A stretch of 64,000 nucleotides of DNA, taken from positions 1 through 64,000 of the forward strand of contig NZ_JBKHAQ010000001.1 of the NCBI RefSeq assembly GCF_046542825.1, in the 5' to 3' direction. A model generated the notes under the pieces. It saw only the letters and a list, made by a program, of their open reading frames with translations. It made no database searches and was not told the origin of the DNA. Below, in pieces: positions 9,014 to 19,427 of the stretch; the stretch's first letter is position 1; each line of letters opens with the position of its first letter. This stretch comes from Rhodosalinus sp046542825. GTDB lineage: Bacteria > Pseudomonadota > Alphaproteobacteria > Rhodobacterales > Rhodobacteraceae. The position numbers were made by a program, and so were the translations under genes.

Positions 9014-9042
9014 TTCCCACCGGAGCCTCGATGCGCTACAAT
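9014..9042 (+). promoter_or_regulatory. Candidate sigma70-type promoter for the lipoprotein gene
   Basis: TTCCCA at 9014-9019 and TACAAT at 9037-9042 are separated by exactly 17 bases, and the gene's ATG follows 65 bases later. The -10 box is close to consensus; the -35 is poor. This is the clearest feature in the 236-base gap between hspQ and the lipoprotein gene. Confidence 0.4.
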
Positions 9043-9106
9043 GATCGGAAATTTCCGGCATCACGATCGGGAAACACAAGACACGTTCGAGCCGAACGAG
9101 AGGCAG

Positions 9107-9691
9107 ATGAGCAGACTCCTGATCGCGCTCCTGGCGGCGCTCTTCGTCGGGTCCTGCGGCGGCGGTGGAAACTACTCGGCGCCGCGAAACCTTGACGATG
9201 CCTGCGCGATCGCCGGCGAGCGGCCGCATTATTACCGTGCCTTCCGCGCCGCCGAGCGGCGCTGGGGCGTGCCGGTGCACGTCCAGATGGCGGCGATGCA
9301 CCAGGAAAGCAAGTTCATCGGCGACGCGCGGACACCCTTCCGCTACGTTCTGGGCGTCCTGCCGATGGGGCGCCAAAGCTCTGCCTTCGGTTATTCTCAG
9401 GCGCTGGACGGGACCTGGGAAGAGTATCAGAAAGCCACGGGCAAGCGGCGCGCGCGACGGGATGACATCCGCGACGCCACCGATTTCATGGGCTGGTACA
9501 TGACATTGTCGCGCGAGCGGAACGGCATTCCCCTGTCGGACGCGCGCAACCAGTATCTGGCCTATCACGAGGGTCACGCCGGGTTTGCGCGCGGCAGCTA
9601 CAACGCGAAGTCCTGGCTTCTGCGCGTGGCCGACCAGGTGGACGACCGATCGCGCCTCTACCAGGCGCAGCTCGCCACCTGCCGCCGCTGA
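9107..9691 (+). CDS. Lytic-transglycosylase-like (SLT) lipoprotein
   Basis: This 194-residue predicted lipoprotein starts with MSRLLIALLAALFVGSC, where the Cys is the lipidation site. It continues into an SLT-like fold: PVHVQMAAMHQESKFIG contains the Glu expected to be catalytic, followed by the FGYSQALDGTWEEYQK motif (the GxxQ of SLT domains) and YLAYHEGHAGF near the end. It should cut peptidoglycan glycan strands from the periplasmic face of a membrane. The internal ATG was chosen over one 22 codons upstream because it gives a proper lipoprotein signal and has GAGAGG before it. It is monocistronic. Confidence 0.85.
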   Translation: MSRLLIALLAALFVGSCGGGGNYSAPRNLDDACAIAGERPHYYRAFRAAERRWGVPVHVQMAAMHQESKFIGDARTPFRYVLGVLPMGRQSSAFGYSQALDGTWEEYQKATGKRRARRDDIRDATDFMGWYMTLSRERNGIPLSDARNQYLAYHEGHAGFARGSYNAKSWLLRVADQVDDRSRLYQAQLATCRR

Positions 9692-9698
9692 GGCGCGT

Positions 9699-10304
9699 TC
9701 AGCGGCCGCCCTCGCGCTGGGTGTTGATCTGGATGTTGAACAGGCTGTCGGGCAGCCGCCCGCCCACGCTCACATCGCCCAGCACAACGGTGGTCGAATT
9801 GCCCTGATCGTCGTTCACCCGCCATTGCCGCAATTCGATGGGCGGGCCGGTGAAGACAAGCTGGATGTCACCGTATTCCGGGTGCTCGGGATCCTGCGCT
9901 GTCACCACGGTCGAGTTGCCGTCAAGCGCATGTCCGGTCACCATGCGCTCGCGCGTCAGGTCCACGTTCTCCGCAAGGATGATCTTCAGCGGCGTGCGGT
10001 CCAGCGGATAGGTCTCCGGCCCCGCGTTGCCCTTGGGATCGAAGATCGCCACCGCACCGCCCGAGGCCAGCACCAGCGTCTCTTCCGGCGGGTCGTATTC
10101 GAAACGCACCTTTCCGGGTCGGCTGATGTAGATCGTGCCGGTCTGGATCGTGTCGTCGGCGTTGATCTGGGTGAATTCGCCCTCGACCGTGCGAAGCTGG
10201 TTCAGATAGGCCGAAATCTCCGGAAGCGACAGCTTGTCCGCTGCCGCCGGGCCGGCTGCGGTCAGCGCGAAGGCCGCCGCGATAAGGGTGCGCGTCATCG
10301 TCAT
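9699..10304 (-). CDS. lolA: Outer-membrane lipoprotein carrier protein LolA
   Basis: LolA is a periplasmic chaperone that ferries lipoproteins from LolCDE to the outer membrane. This 201-residue protein has a Sec signal peptide (MTMTRTLIAAAFALTAAGPAAA, cleavage expected near ADK). It then shows the LolA core: LRTVEGEFTQINADDTIQTG, ISRPGKVRFEYDPPEETLVLASG and the DVSVGGRLPDSLFNI C-terminus. A second ATG two codons in is equally possible, as neither has a strong ribosome site. It lies 70 bases downstream of glcD on the same strand but probably has its own function. It is convergent with the SLT lipoprotein gene (7-base gap). Confidence 0.92.
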   Translation of the reverse strand: MTMTRTLIAAAFALTAAGPAAADKLSLPEISAYLNQLRTVEGEFTQINADDTIQTGTIYISRPGKVRFEYDPPEETLVLASGGAVAIFDPKGNAGPETYPLDRTPLKIILAENVDLTRERMVTGHALDGNSTVVTAQDPEHPEYGDIQLVFTGPPIELRQWRVNDDQGNSTTVVLGDVSVGGRLPDSLFNIQINTQREGGR

Positions 10305-10374
10305 GCCGGCAATCTAGGCGTTCCCATGTCCGGGCGCATCACCCCCGCGCTCACTTTGCCGCGACGGGCACGCG

Positions 10375-11823
10375 TCATTGGGCGGCAATCTGCGCAGCGC
10401 GCCGGCCGGCCGAGACCTCCAGCGGAAAGACCTTGGCAGGATTGAGCAGCCAGGCCGGGTCGAAGACGTCCTTGACCCGCATCTGCGCCTCCAGGTCGGC
10501 GGGCTGGAACTGATGCCCCATCAGGTCGCGCTTTTCCACCCCCACCCCATGCTCGCCGGTCAGGCAGCCGCCCGCCTCGACGCAGAGCTTCAGGATCTCG
10601 GCGCCCAGCGCCTCGGCGGTTTCCAGGTCGCCGGGCTTGTTGGCGTCGAACAGGATCAGCGGATGCATGTTGCCGTCGCCCGCGTGAAAGACGTTGGCGA
10701 CGCGCAGGCCGAAGTCGTCCGACAGGTCGGCAATCCGGCCCAGCACGCGCGGCAGTTCCGACACGGGGATCGTCCCGTCCAGGCAGATGTAGTCGCCCAT
10801 CTGGCCCATCGCGCCGAAGGCGGACTTGCGGCCCTTCCAGATGCGGGCGGCCTCGTCCTCGTCGGCGGCCTCGCGCAAGTCGACCGGATCGTGGCGGCGC
10901 GCGATCTGCTTGATGAGGCCCAGCTGGTGGTCGATCTCGGCCTCCGCGCCTTCGACCTCGACGATCAGCAGCGCCTCGCAGTCGGGATAGCCCGCATGGG
11001 CGAAGGCCTCGGTCGCCTCGATGCAGGGGCGGTCCATGAACTCGATCGCCACGGGCAGCACGCCCGCGCGGATGATGTCGCTGACGCAGGCGCCCGCGAC
11101 CTCCGAGGAGTCGAAGCCCATAAGCACCGGGCGCGCGCCCTCTGGCTTGGGCAGGATGCGCAGCGTGGCCTCGGTCACCACGCCCAGCTGCCCTTCGGAG
11201 CCGCAGAACAGGCCCAGAAGGTCGAGCCCGCCGGCATCCATGTGCGCCCCGCCCAGCTCGATCACCGTGCCATCCATCAGCACCACGGTCGCGCCCAGCA
11301 GGTTGTTCGTCGTCACCCCGTATTTCAGGCAGTGCGCGCCGCCCGAGTTCATCGCGATGTTGCCCGCGATCGCGCAGGCCAGCTGGCTCGACGGGTCGGG
11401 CGCGTAGAAGAAGCCGTCCTCTTCTACCGCGCCGGTGACGGAGAGGTTGGTCCGCCCGCTCTGCACCCGGATGACGCGGTCGGCGTAGCTGACTTCCAGA
11501 ACGTCGGTCATCCGCGAGACGCCCAGCAGCACGCAGTCGGCGGTGGGCAAAGCACCGCCGGCAAGGCTGGTGCCCGAGCCGCGCGGCACCACCGGCACGC
11601 CCATGCGATGACAGAGCGCCAGCACCGCGCTCACCTCCTCGGTCGAGCCCGGCAGCACGACGGCCAGCGGCGGGCAGCGGTAGGCGGTCAGCGCGTCGCA
11701 TTCGTAGGCGCGCGTCTCGGCCGCGTCGTGGATCACGGCGCGTTCCGGCAGGATCTCGCGCAGTCGGGCGACAAGCTCGTCCTTGCGTGCGAGCGTCGCG
11801 GGATCGGGGATGGGCATGTCCAT
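10375..11823 (-). CDS. glcD: FAD-linked oxidase, glycolate oxidase subunit GlcD type
   Basis: This 482-residue FAD-dependent 2-hydroxyacid dehydrogenase is of the GlcD/D-lactate family. The PCMH-type FAD domain is clear (PVVPRGSGTSLAGGALP, AIAGNIAMNSGGAHCLKYG), followed by the substrate/C-terminal domain with NVFHAGDGNMHPLILFD and the signature GGCLTGEHGVGVEKRDLM. The start MDMPIPDP has AGGAGG about 9 bases upstream. GlcD normally works with GlcE and the iron-sulfur GlcF, usually encoded just downstream. Here lolA follows instead, so partners must lie elsewhere or the enzyme works alone. Glycolate, D-lactate and D-2-hydroxyglutarate are all possible substrates. Confidence 0.92.
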   Translation of the reverse strand: MDMPIPDPATLARKDELVARLREILPERAVIHDAAETRAYECDALTAYRCPPLAVVLPGSTEEVSAVLALCHRMGVPVVPRGSGTSLAGGALPTADCVLLGVSRMTDVLEVSYADRVIRVQSGRTNLSVTGAVEEDGFFYAPDPSSQLACAIAGNIAMNSGGAHCLKYGVTTNNLLGATVVLMDGTVIELGGAHMDAGGLDLLGLFCGSEGQLGVVTEATLRILPKPEGARPVLMGFDSSEVAGACVSDIIRAGVLPVAIEFMDRPCIEATEAFAHAGYPDCEALLIVEVEGAEAEIDHQLGLIKQIARRHDPVDLREAADEDEAARIWKGRKSAFGAMGQMGDYICLDGTIPVSELPRVLGRIADLSDDFGLRVANVFHAGDGNMHPLILFDANKPGDLETAEALGAEILKLCVEAGGCLTGEHGVGVEKRDLMGHQFQPADLEAQMRVKDVFDPAWLLNPAKVFPLEVSAGRRAAQIAAQ

Positions 11824-12000
11824 GGATGCATCCTCCTCTCCCGAAAGGAGTAGGGGCGCGATGGCCCTCTGACAAGCTTTCGCGGACTCGCGCCGGGTCA
11901 TAACTGCGAAAGGCTTCCGGCCAATGCCCCATGCGATCGCCGACCTGTCGTGCCCCACCGGCGCCCCGCTCGGCGCCGATCCAAAGCGGAGCGCTCGTCG

Positions 12001-12062
12001 GCCCTTGCGGGCGCGCCTCGCTTGTCGCGGCGCGGACATTCAGCGAGGACGCCCGCAAGGGC
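12001..12062 (-). terminator. Two-tier hairpin after the DUF4159/MoxR operon
   Basis: GCCCTTGCGGGCG (12001-12013) pairs perfectly with 12050-12062, and inside it CCTCGCT (12016-12022) pairs with AGCGAGG (12042-12048). It lies 14 bases beyond the stop of the last gene of the minus-strand operon, in the 253-base gap before glcD. It fits a terminator or 3'-stabilising hairpin, without a clear U tract. Nothing else is seen in that gap. Confidence 0.5.
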
Positions 12063-12076
12063 GGAGGAGCGCGCCG

Positions 12077-14119
12077 CTATCGTCGCCCCTCGCGCAGCCA
12101 GGCGCCGAGGATCAGGGCGGAGGCCAGCAGCAGCACCGCCCAGGCAGGCAAGAGCGGCGCCTGCCGCACGCTCAACGTGCGATAGGCCTCGCGCGGCGTG
12201 ATGCCGATCCAGCCGCGCCCGGCGGCCGGTCGTCCCTCGCGCACGTTGCGGACGGTGGGCAGCCCCTCTTCCAGCCGCAGGATGCCGCCGCGCACCGCCC
12301 CGATCGCGGGTTCAAGCGCCGCGCCGCTGGCGATGGTCTGCACGAACTCGCGCGGGGCGGCGGGGCCAAGGCCGATCACCGCCTCCTGTTCGCCCTGCTC
12401 CAGACGGTAGAGGCCGATCTCCGGCCCGTCGTAGAGCGCCTCGTACCGGCCGGGCGCGATCTCCTGCATCGGCAGCGTGACCTCTTCGCCCGATGGCGTG
12501 GTGACCGTGACCGCGCCCACCTCTTCCGACAGCGTGCGCCGGAGGATCCGCATCCGCTGCCCGGTGGCCTCGGCGGTCAGCGACTCCTCCTCCAGCTCCG
12601 GCTCCTTCATCATCCAGTGGGCAAGGCGGCGCAGCAGTTCAAGCTGCGGACCGCCGCCTTCGTAGCCCCGGTTCCAGAGCCAGGCGTGATCGGACGCCAA
12701 AAGCGCGATCCGCCCCTCCTCGACCCGGTCGAGCACGAGGAGCGGCCGCTCGTCGGGGCCCTGCATCACGACATGCCCACGCTCCGGCGTCACCTCGATC
12801 TGGCGCATCCAGCGGCCCCAGTCGCCCGCGTCGGGCAGGTCCGCGGCCACAGGGTGGCGCTGGCCCAGTTCGGTCACCTCCGGGCGATAGGGCGCATCGA
12901 CCACCCGCGCGGTGGGGGCGGCCGGGATCACCGTGGAGAGCGGCGAGCGATAGAGGCTGTCGGCGCTGGCGAAATCCGGGCCCGCCGCGACCAGCACCGC
13001 CCCCCCGCCGCGCACGTATTCCGCCACGTTGTCCAGGTAGATCGACGGCAGGATGCCGCGGCGCTTGTAGCGGTCGAAGATGATCAGGTCGAAATCGTCC
13101 ACCTTCTCGAGGAACAGCTCCCGCGTCGGGAAGGCGATGAGCGACAGTTCCGAGACCGGCACGCCGTCCTGCTTGTCGGGCGGGCGCAGGATGGTGAAAT
13201 GCACCAGGTCGACCGAGCTGTCGGATTTCAGCAGGTTGCGCCAGGTTCGCGTGCCGGCGTGCGGCTCGCCGGAGACCAGCAGCACGCGCAGCCGGTCGCG
13301 TACGCCGTTGATCTGCACCAGCGCCGAATTGTTGCGGTCGGTCAGTTCCCCCTCGGCCTCGGGCACCGAGAAGCGGATCACGTTGCGCCCCGCGTGCGGC
13401 AGGGTGACGGGCAGACGCACGTCACGCCCGATGTCGATCTCGAACCGCTCGGGTTCCGCCCCGTCCACCGAGATGTCGAGCGGCGCGGTGCGCGCGCCCT
13501 CTGGCGCTGCGCCCTCGTCCTCGATCCGGATCGTCAGTTCGATCTCCTCGTCGAGGATGGCGAAGGCAGGCGCGTTCCGGACCACCAGCCGGCGGTCCCA
13601 GTCGGTCTCCTTCCCGGTGAGCAGCAGGTGCATGGGCGCCGGCAGGTCCGGCAGGCGCTCCAGATCGTGCAGCCGGCCGTCGGACATCAGGATCACGCCG
13701 GCGACCCGGGCCCGCGGCTCGCGCGCCAGCGCCTCGGACACGGCGGTCATCAGCAGCGTGCCCTCGTCGCCCTCGCCATCGGGCACGGTCACGCGCCGCA
13801 CCTCGGTGCCGGGGCGCGATGCGATCTCCTGCGCCAGCGCCTCGGCGGCCTCTGCCGTGGTCGCGGCCCGCTCCGCAAGGCGTTGCGAGGCGGTGCGGTC
13901 CTCCACCAGCAGCACGATGTCCGACAGCGGCGCGCGGTCCTCCTGTTGCCAGCTGGGCTGCGCCAGCGCGGCAAGGATCACGAGGCCCGCAAGGCCGCGC
14001 AGCGCCCAGCCCGACAGCCCGCGCCAGGCGGCAAGGATCACGGCCACCAGCACGGCAGCACCACCCGCCGCGATCAGCCACAGAGGCACCATCGGGTCGA
14101 AGAGGATGTTTCCCGTCAT
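12077..14119 (-). CDS. Large membrane protein of the MoxR/DUF58/DUF4159 operon (glutamine-amidotransferase-like fold suspected)
   Basis: This 680-residue protein has two N-terminal transmembrane segments (about residues 12-30 and 36-54), a long soluble region and one C-terminal segment (PLLPAWAVLLLASALILGAW). The soluble part includes ISDIVLLV-type strands resembling a vWA domain without a complete MIDAS (ILMSDGRLHDL), and a class I glutamine-amidotransferase-like stretch (LRVLLVSGEPHAG, VRGGGAVLVAAGPDFA) that lacks an obvious Cys-His-Glu triad. It would sit in the inner membrane with its bulk outside or inside by unknown topology. It is the last gene, joined to DUF4159 by an ATGA overlap. 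Its function is unknown; the operon suggests a role in envelope protein handling. Confidence 0.75.
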   Translation of the reverse strand: MTGNILFDPMVPLWLIAAGGAAVLVAVILAAWRGLSGWALRGLAGLVILAALAQPSWQQEDRAPLSDIVLLVEDRTASQRLAERAATTAEAAEALAQEIASRPGTEVRRVTVPDGEGDEGTLLMTAVSEALAREPRARVAGVILMSDGRLHDLERLPDLPAPMHLLLTGKETDWDRRLVVRNAPAFAILDEEIELTIRIEDEGAAPEGARTAPLDISVDGAEPERFEIDIGRDVRLPVTLPHAGRNVIRFSVPEAEGELTDRNNSALVQINGVRDRLRVLLVSGEPHAGTRTWRNLLKSDSSVDLVHFTILRPPDKQDGVPVSELSLIAFPTRELFLEKVDDFDLIIFDRYKRRGILPSIYLDNVAEYVRGGGAVLVAAGPDFASADSLYRSPLSTVIPAAPTARVVDAPYRPEVTELGQRHPVAADLPDAGDWGRWMRQIEVTPERGHVVMQGPDERPLLVLDRVEEGRIALLASDHAWLWNRGYEGGGPQLELLRRLAHWMMKEPELEEESLTAEATGQRMRILRRTLSEEVGAVTVTTPSGEEVTLPMQEIAPGRYEALYDGPEIGLYRLEQGEQEAVIGLGPAAPREFVQTIASGAALEPAIGAVRGGILRLEEGLPTVRNVREGRPAAGRGWIGITPREAYRTLSVRQAPLLPAWAVLLLASALILGAWLREGRR

Positions 14120-16884
14120 TGGCCCAGCCTGTCGAGCAGGGCGGGCACATGCACCTGGTCGGACTTGTAGTTGCCGGTCAGCACATGCATCACGAGGTTC
14201 ACGCCGAAACGATAGGCCAGTTCGCGCTGCCGCTCGCCGGAGTAGCCGCGGCCCACCGGAGAGAGCGGATTGCCGCGCTCATCCATCGCCCAGGCGGCGG
14301 CCCAGTCGTTTCCGCCGATCACCACGGGCGTCACGTTGTCGTTGAGATTGCGGAAGGGCATCCCCTCGATCTGCTCGGCATCGGCCGGCGCCGCCTCGAC
14401 CCACACGTCGCGGCCGGCATGGCGGCCCGGGAAGTCCTTGAGCAGGTAGAATGTCCGCGTCAGCACGTGATCCTCTGGCACCGGCTCCAGCGGCGGGATG
14501 TCGAGCGGGCGCGCGAGTTGCTGCAGCTTGCGCCCGTTGGGCGAGGCGGCACCATAGCGCGCCACGTCGGCATCGCGCGTGTCGAACAGGATCATGCCGC
14601 CCGAGCGCAGGTAGTCGTTGAGCTTTGCATAGGCTTCGTCCGACGGGATCGGCTGGTCGGGGGTGATCGGCCAGTAGAGCATCGGGAAAAAGGCCAGCTC
14701 GTCGGTCTCGAGGTCCACGGCGAAGGGCTCCGCAGGCTCGACCGAGGTGCGGAAGATCAGCGTTTCGCTCAGGCCCCTGAGCCCAGCCTGCGCCATGTCG
14801 TCGATCTCGTCGTTGCCGGTCACGACATGGGCCAGCGCCACGTCCTGCGTGGCGGCGAGCGCGAAGTCGTCCTCGTCCTGCTGCGCGGCGGCGGGCTGCG
14901 GCGCGGCCATGAGTGCGGCAAGCAGCAGCGCCGCAGTTGCGCCGCCCGTGCGCCCGGCCAGCCGGCCCGACAGCGCGAGCGAGGCGATCACGTCGGCCAG
15001 CAGCAGCGCCAGCGCGGCGAGCAGGAAGGCGCCGGAAAGCGGTGTCTCCTGCGTGCGTTCCAGCCCCTCGACGGCGATGCGGTCGGGCCAGACGGCGGGG
15101 GCGAGGTCGGTCTCCGCCGTCACCGCGTTACGCGCCAGCGTGCGCTCCTCGCTCTCGTAGAAACCCGGGCGAAGGTCGGGGCCAAGCGGGGCCGAGACAA
15201 GCTCGGGCCCCGGCACGCCCGGCAGCGTGCCGGCATCGCCCAGCCGGCCGAAGCCGTCGAGCAGTTCCACGGGCTGCCACACGGTGCCCTCGAGGTCCTC
15301 CGGCTCCGGCTGGGCCACGGCGGACGACACCGCCAGCCGCTCCAGCATCTGCACGAAGAGCCCCGACAGGGGCAGGCTGGACCACTCGGCATTGGCAGAG
15401 ACATGAACCAGCACCACCTGCCCCTGGCCCATCTCCTTGCGCGTGACCAGCGGTGTGCCGTCGGTCAGTTCGGCGATCACCCGCTCCGACAGGCCCGGAT
15501 CGGGCTGCGCCATGACCTGGGCCGAGACCGTCACGTCCTCGGGCACGTCGAGGCCGACGAACGGGCTGTCCTCCGCGAAAGGGGCAAGCTGCTTGGGTTC
15601 CCCCCAGCTCATCGCGCCGCCTACGGTCCGGCCGCCGGCGCGCAGGCGGACCGGCATCAGGATGTCCTCTTCCGCGCGGCTGACCTCGCTCGCCGCCAGC
15701 CGGGGACCGGCGAAGCGCAGCAGCAGGCCGCCGTTCTCCACCCATTCGACCAGGCCCTCTTCCTCGGCCGCCGACAGGGTCGCCACGTCGGCCAGCACGA
15801 TCACGTCCGGGTTCGCGGGCAGAACGTCGGTCAGCGCCCCGTCGAGCAGGTCCGCGGTGGGTTCCAGCGCGTTCTCGAGGTAATGCAGCGGCGACAGCAG
15901 CTCCAGCCCCTCGCGGTCGTCGCGCCCGGCGATCAGCGCGACCTCGCGGCGGCGCAGCGAATCGTCGGGCAGCGCCACGGCGCCCGCGCTGCGCGCGCCC
16001 TCGATCTCGAAGCGGGTCAGCCGCGCGCGCAGCTCTGCCGGCAGCGACAGCGCGGTTTGCGCGGTGGTGCCGCCTGCCGCGAATTCCGTCGTCGCACGGG
16101 CAAGGATGCGGGGCGCGCCCGCGGGATCGAGGCCATGCGCGGCGATGGTGATCTCGCGCGGCGCGTCGCCTGCACTGCGCCGCGCGGTCAGCGTGATCTC
16201 CCCGTCCTCGAACGCCGGCGGGTCCAGCGCCAGCACCGCGCCCGGCGACTGCATCACGCGGACGGTGCCGCGATCCTCCAGCGCATCGAGCAGCGTCGCG
16301 CGGCTCTCGCGCGCCAGCCCGTCGGACAACCAGAACGTATCGAACGCCTCATCGCCCAGTTCCTCGACGAAAGCCTCCGTGTCCCCGGCATCCGGTGTCC
16401 AGGGCTGCGGCGCGAGTTCCGACAGCCGCCCGCGCCAGGCGTCGGCGGCCTGAAACACCGGCGCCTCGGGGGTCGTCAGCCGCGCCAGTGCCACGGTGCG
16501 CCCGGCGCGTCCAGCCTCGGCCAGAATGCCCTCCAGCGCCTCTTCCTTCGCGCGCCAGTCCGCCGCGCCGCCCCAGGATCCGTCCGACAGGATCAGCAGC
16601 GGGCCGCGCCCTGCCTGCGCGTCGTTTTCGGGGTTCAGCACCGGCCCGGCAAGCCCGATGATCACCGCCGCCACGGCCAGCATCCGCAGCAGCAACAGCC
16701 ACCACGGCGTGCGGTCGCTCACCTGTTCGTCGTCGCTCAGCCCCAGCAGCAGCGCGACGCCGGGAAACCGCCGGCGCAGCGGCGCGGGCGGGATCGCCCG
16801 CAGCAGCAGCCACAGGATCGGCAGCGCCGCCAGCGCGGCCAGAAGCCAGGGCGCGGTGAATCCGATCGTCCCGAAAAGGGTCAT
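14116..16884 (-). CDS. DUF4159 membrane protein with BatA-like N-terminus
   Basis: This 922-residue protein begins with a BatA/aerotolerance-type membrane module (FTAPWLLAALAALPILWLLL, RRRFPGVALLLGL, LLRMLAVAAVIIGLAGPVL). A long region with vWA-like elements follows, then a central membrane pair around residues 615-680. It ends in a DUF4159 domain (FFPMLYWPITPDQPI, LNDYLRSGGMILFDTRDADVARYG), a flavodoxin/GATase-like fold. The start MTLFGTIGFTAPW was chosen on family similarity and its ATGA overlap with the DUF58 stop. Homologous operons are widespread in alphaproteobacteria without a settled function; roles in oxidative stress or envelope integrity are assumed from Bat proteins. Confidence 0.85.
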   Translation of the reverse strand: MTLFGTIGFTAPWLLAALAALPILWLLLRAIPPAPLRRRFPGVALLLGLSDDEQVSDRTPWWLLLLRMLAVAAVIIGLAGPVLNPENDAQAGRGPLLILSDGSWGGAADWRAKEEALEGILAEAGRAGRTVALARLTTPEAPVFQAADAWRGRLSELAPQPWTPDAGDTEAFVEELGDEAFDTFWLSDGLARESRATLLDALEDRGTVRVMQSPGAVLALDPPAFEDGEITLTARRSAGDAPREITIAAHGLDPAGAPRILARATTEFAAGGTTAQTALSLPAELRARLTRFEIEGARSAGAVALPDDSLRRREVALIAGRDDREGLELLSPLHYLENALEPTADLLDGALTDVLPANPDVIVLADVATLSAAEEEGLVEWVENGGLLLRFAGPRLAASEVSRAEEDILMPVRLRAGGRTVGGAMSWGEPKQLAPFAEDSPFVGLDVPEDVTVSAQVMAQPDPGLSERVIAELTDGTPLVTRKEMGQGQVVLVHVSANAEWSSLPLSGLFVQMLERLAVSSAVAQPEPEDLEGTVWQPVELLDGFGRLGDAGTLPGVPGPELVSAPLGPDLRPGFYESEERTLARNAVTAETDLAPAVWPDRIAVEGLERTQETPLSGAFLLAALALLLADVIASLALSGRLAGRTGGATAALLLAALMAAPQPAAAQQDEDDFALAATQDVALAHVVTGNDEIDDMAQAGLRGLSETLIFRTSVEPAEPFAVDLETDELAFFPMLYWPITPDQPIPSDEAYAKLNDYLRSGGMILFDTRDADVARYGAASPNGRKLQQLARPLDIPPLEPVPEDHVLTRTFYLLKDFPGRHAGRDVWVEAAPADAEQIEGMPFRNLNDNVTPVVIGGNDWAAAWAMDERGNPLSPVGRGYSGERQRELAYRFGVNLVMHVLTGNYKSDQVHVPALLDRLGQ

Positions 16885-17752
16885 TCGAGGCCCCCGTCCA
16901 TCGCCTGCCAGAGCCAGAGCAGCGCGGCCTGCGCCGAGTCGCCCGTGTGGTGGACATGATAGCGCCACCCGGTCGTTTCACAGAGCGCCGAAAGCCGCGC
17001 CTTGCGCTCCGCCAGCCGTTCCAGGTAGCGGTCACGCAGATCGTCGGCCTTCAGCGTCTCGTGGCTGAGGCTGCGGCCCACGCTCTCGAAGATGGTGCGC
17101 CCGCGAAAGGGAAAGGCCTCTTCCGCCGGGTCCAGCACCTGAAGCATCACGCCGCGCACGCCGCGATCCGCGGCCTTGGCCAGCGCGGCCTCGGCCGGCC
17201 CCGGATCGCCCAGGAAGTCCGAGACGAAGAGCGCGCGGGACTGCGGCAGCATCGCCCGCGTCTCCGGCTCGCCATAGTCCCCGATTTCATCGCGCGAAAA
17301 GGCCTCGGCCAGCCGCACCAGCTGCACCTGGCCGCGCCGGGGCGGCAGGCTGCCGCCCGTGAGCCCCACGCGCTCGCCGCCCCGCACCAGAAGGATCGCC
17401 ATGGCCAGCGCCAGCAGGCGCGCGCGATCCGCCTTTTCCGGAAGGTCGGGCGACGAGGAAAAGCGCATCGCAGCCGCCTGATCGACCCACATCATCACGG
17501 ACTGCGCGATCTGCCATTCGCGCTCGCGCACGAATTGCGCGTCGGACCGGGCCGAGCGGCGCCAGTCCACCATGCGCGCCGTGTCGCCCGCCATCATCGG
17601 GCGGTACTGCCAGAAATCGTCGCCCATGCCGGCGCGCCGCCGCCCGTGGCTGCCCAGCAGCACCGCGCCGGCCAGGTGGTCTGCCCGCGCCAGCAGGGGC
17701 GGGAGGGTGCCGGCCTCTGCCTCGGCACGGGCGCGAAGGGCGAGGGGGTCGC

Positions 17753-17756
<4 letters not shown>
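16881..17756 (-). CDS. DUF58 domain protein
   Basis: This 291-residue soluble protein has the DUF58 hallmark GSHGRRRAGMGDDFWQYRPMMAGDTARMVDWRRSARSD (shown in part as RPMMAGDTARMVDWRRSAR), a segment that precedes a vWA-like domain (MMWVDQAAAMRFSS with a degenerate metal site). DUF58 proteins nearly always accompany a MoxR AAA+ ATPase and are thought to be its client or adaptor. Both junctions here are four-base ATGA overlaps, so translation is coupled to moxR upstream and DUF4159 downstream. Confidence 0.9.
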
Positions 17757-18760
<1,004 letters not shown>

Positions 18761-18827
18761 GACAGGCCCTCCTTGCATCATATATCGAGTCCAACAGTTA
18801 TCGCGTGACGGAAGGAAGGCAAAAAGC

Positions 18828-19424
18828 ATGAGCGCACAAAATCCCGTGACCCCGTCCGCCGAAAGCATCGCCGAGGCCGCCCGCGCCGCCAAAAAGGGCA
18901 GGGGCTTGCCGCCCGTCCACGCGTGGACTCCGCCGTTCTGCGGCGATCTGGACATCCGAATCGCCCGCGACGGGACATGGTTCTACCTTGGCACGCCGAT
19001 CGGCCGGCCGGAACTGGTGAAGCTCTTCGCCTCGATCCTGCGGAAGGACGGTGACGAGTATTTCCTGGTCACGCCGGTCGAGAAGGTGGGAATCACCGTC
19101 GACGACGCCCCCTTCGTCGCCGTGGACTTCGAGGCCGAAGGGCAGGGCCGCGACCAGCTGCTGACCTTCACGACCAACGTGGGCGATCACGCGGCGGCGG
19201 GACCCGAGCATCCGATCCGGGTGGAGCGCGATGCCGGGACGGGCGAGCCCGCGCCTTACGTGCTGGTGCGCGACCGGCTTGAGGCGCTGATCGACCGCAA
19301 GAGCTTCTACCGGCTGGTCGAGCGCGGCAGCCGCGAGGAGGTGGAGGGCCGCCGCTGGTTCGGCCTGTGGTCGGGCGGTGCGTTCTTCCCGGTGATACCG
19401 GCCGAGGAACTGCCGGAGGGCTGA
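18828..19424 (+). CDS. DUF1285 domain protein
   Basis: This 198-residue protein has the DUF1285 features: PPVHAWTPPFCGDLDIRIARDGTWFYLGTPIGR, shown here by key runs CGDLDI and WFYLGTPIGRPELVKLF, then SILRKDGDEYFLVTPVEK and FFPVIPAEELPEG. It is small, soluble, with no signal peptide and a two-domain beta-rich fold. The function of the family is unknown. The divergent placement against moxR is a recurrent Rhodobacterales arrangement, which suggests a link to that operon. ATG with GGAAGG upstream supports the start. Confidence 0.9.
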   Translation: MSAQNPVTPSAESIAEAARAAKKGRGLPPVHAWTPPFCGDLDIRIARDGTWFYLGTPIGRPELVKLFASILRKDGDEYFLVTPVEKVGITVDDAPFVAVDFEAEGQGRDQLLTFTTNVGDHAAAGPEHPIRVERDAGTGEPAPYVLVRDRLEALIDRKSFYRLVERGSREEVEGRRWFGLWSGGAFFPVIPAEELPEG

Positions 19425-19427
19425 GGC

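Noticed and set aside
8871..9106. Heat-shock (sigma32) promoter for hspQ
   Set aside because: No CTTG-type -35 with a fitting -10 was found upstream of the hspQ start on the minus strand.
13819..16959. Plus-strand open frame of 1046 codons opposite the DUF4159 gene
   Set aside because: It has no domain, signal or ribosome site, and mirrors a well-supported membrane-protein gene on the other strand.
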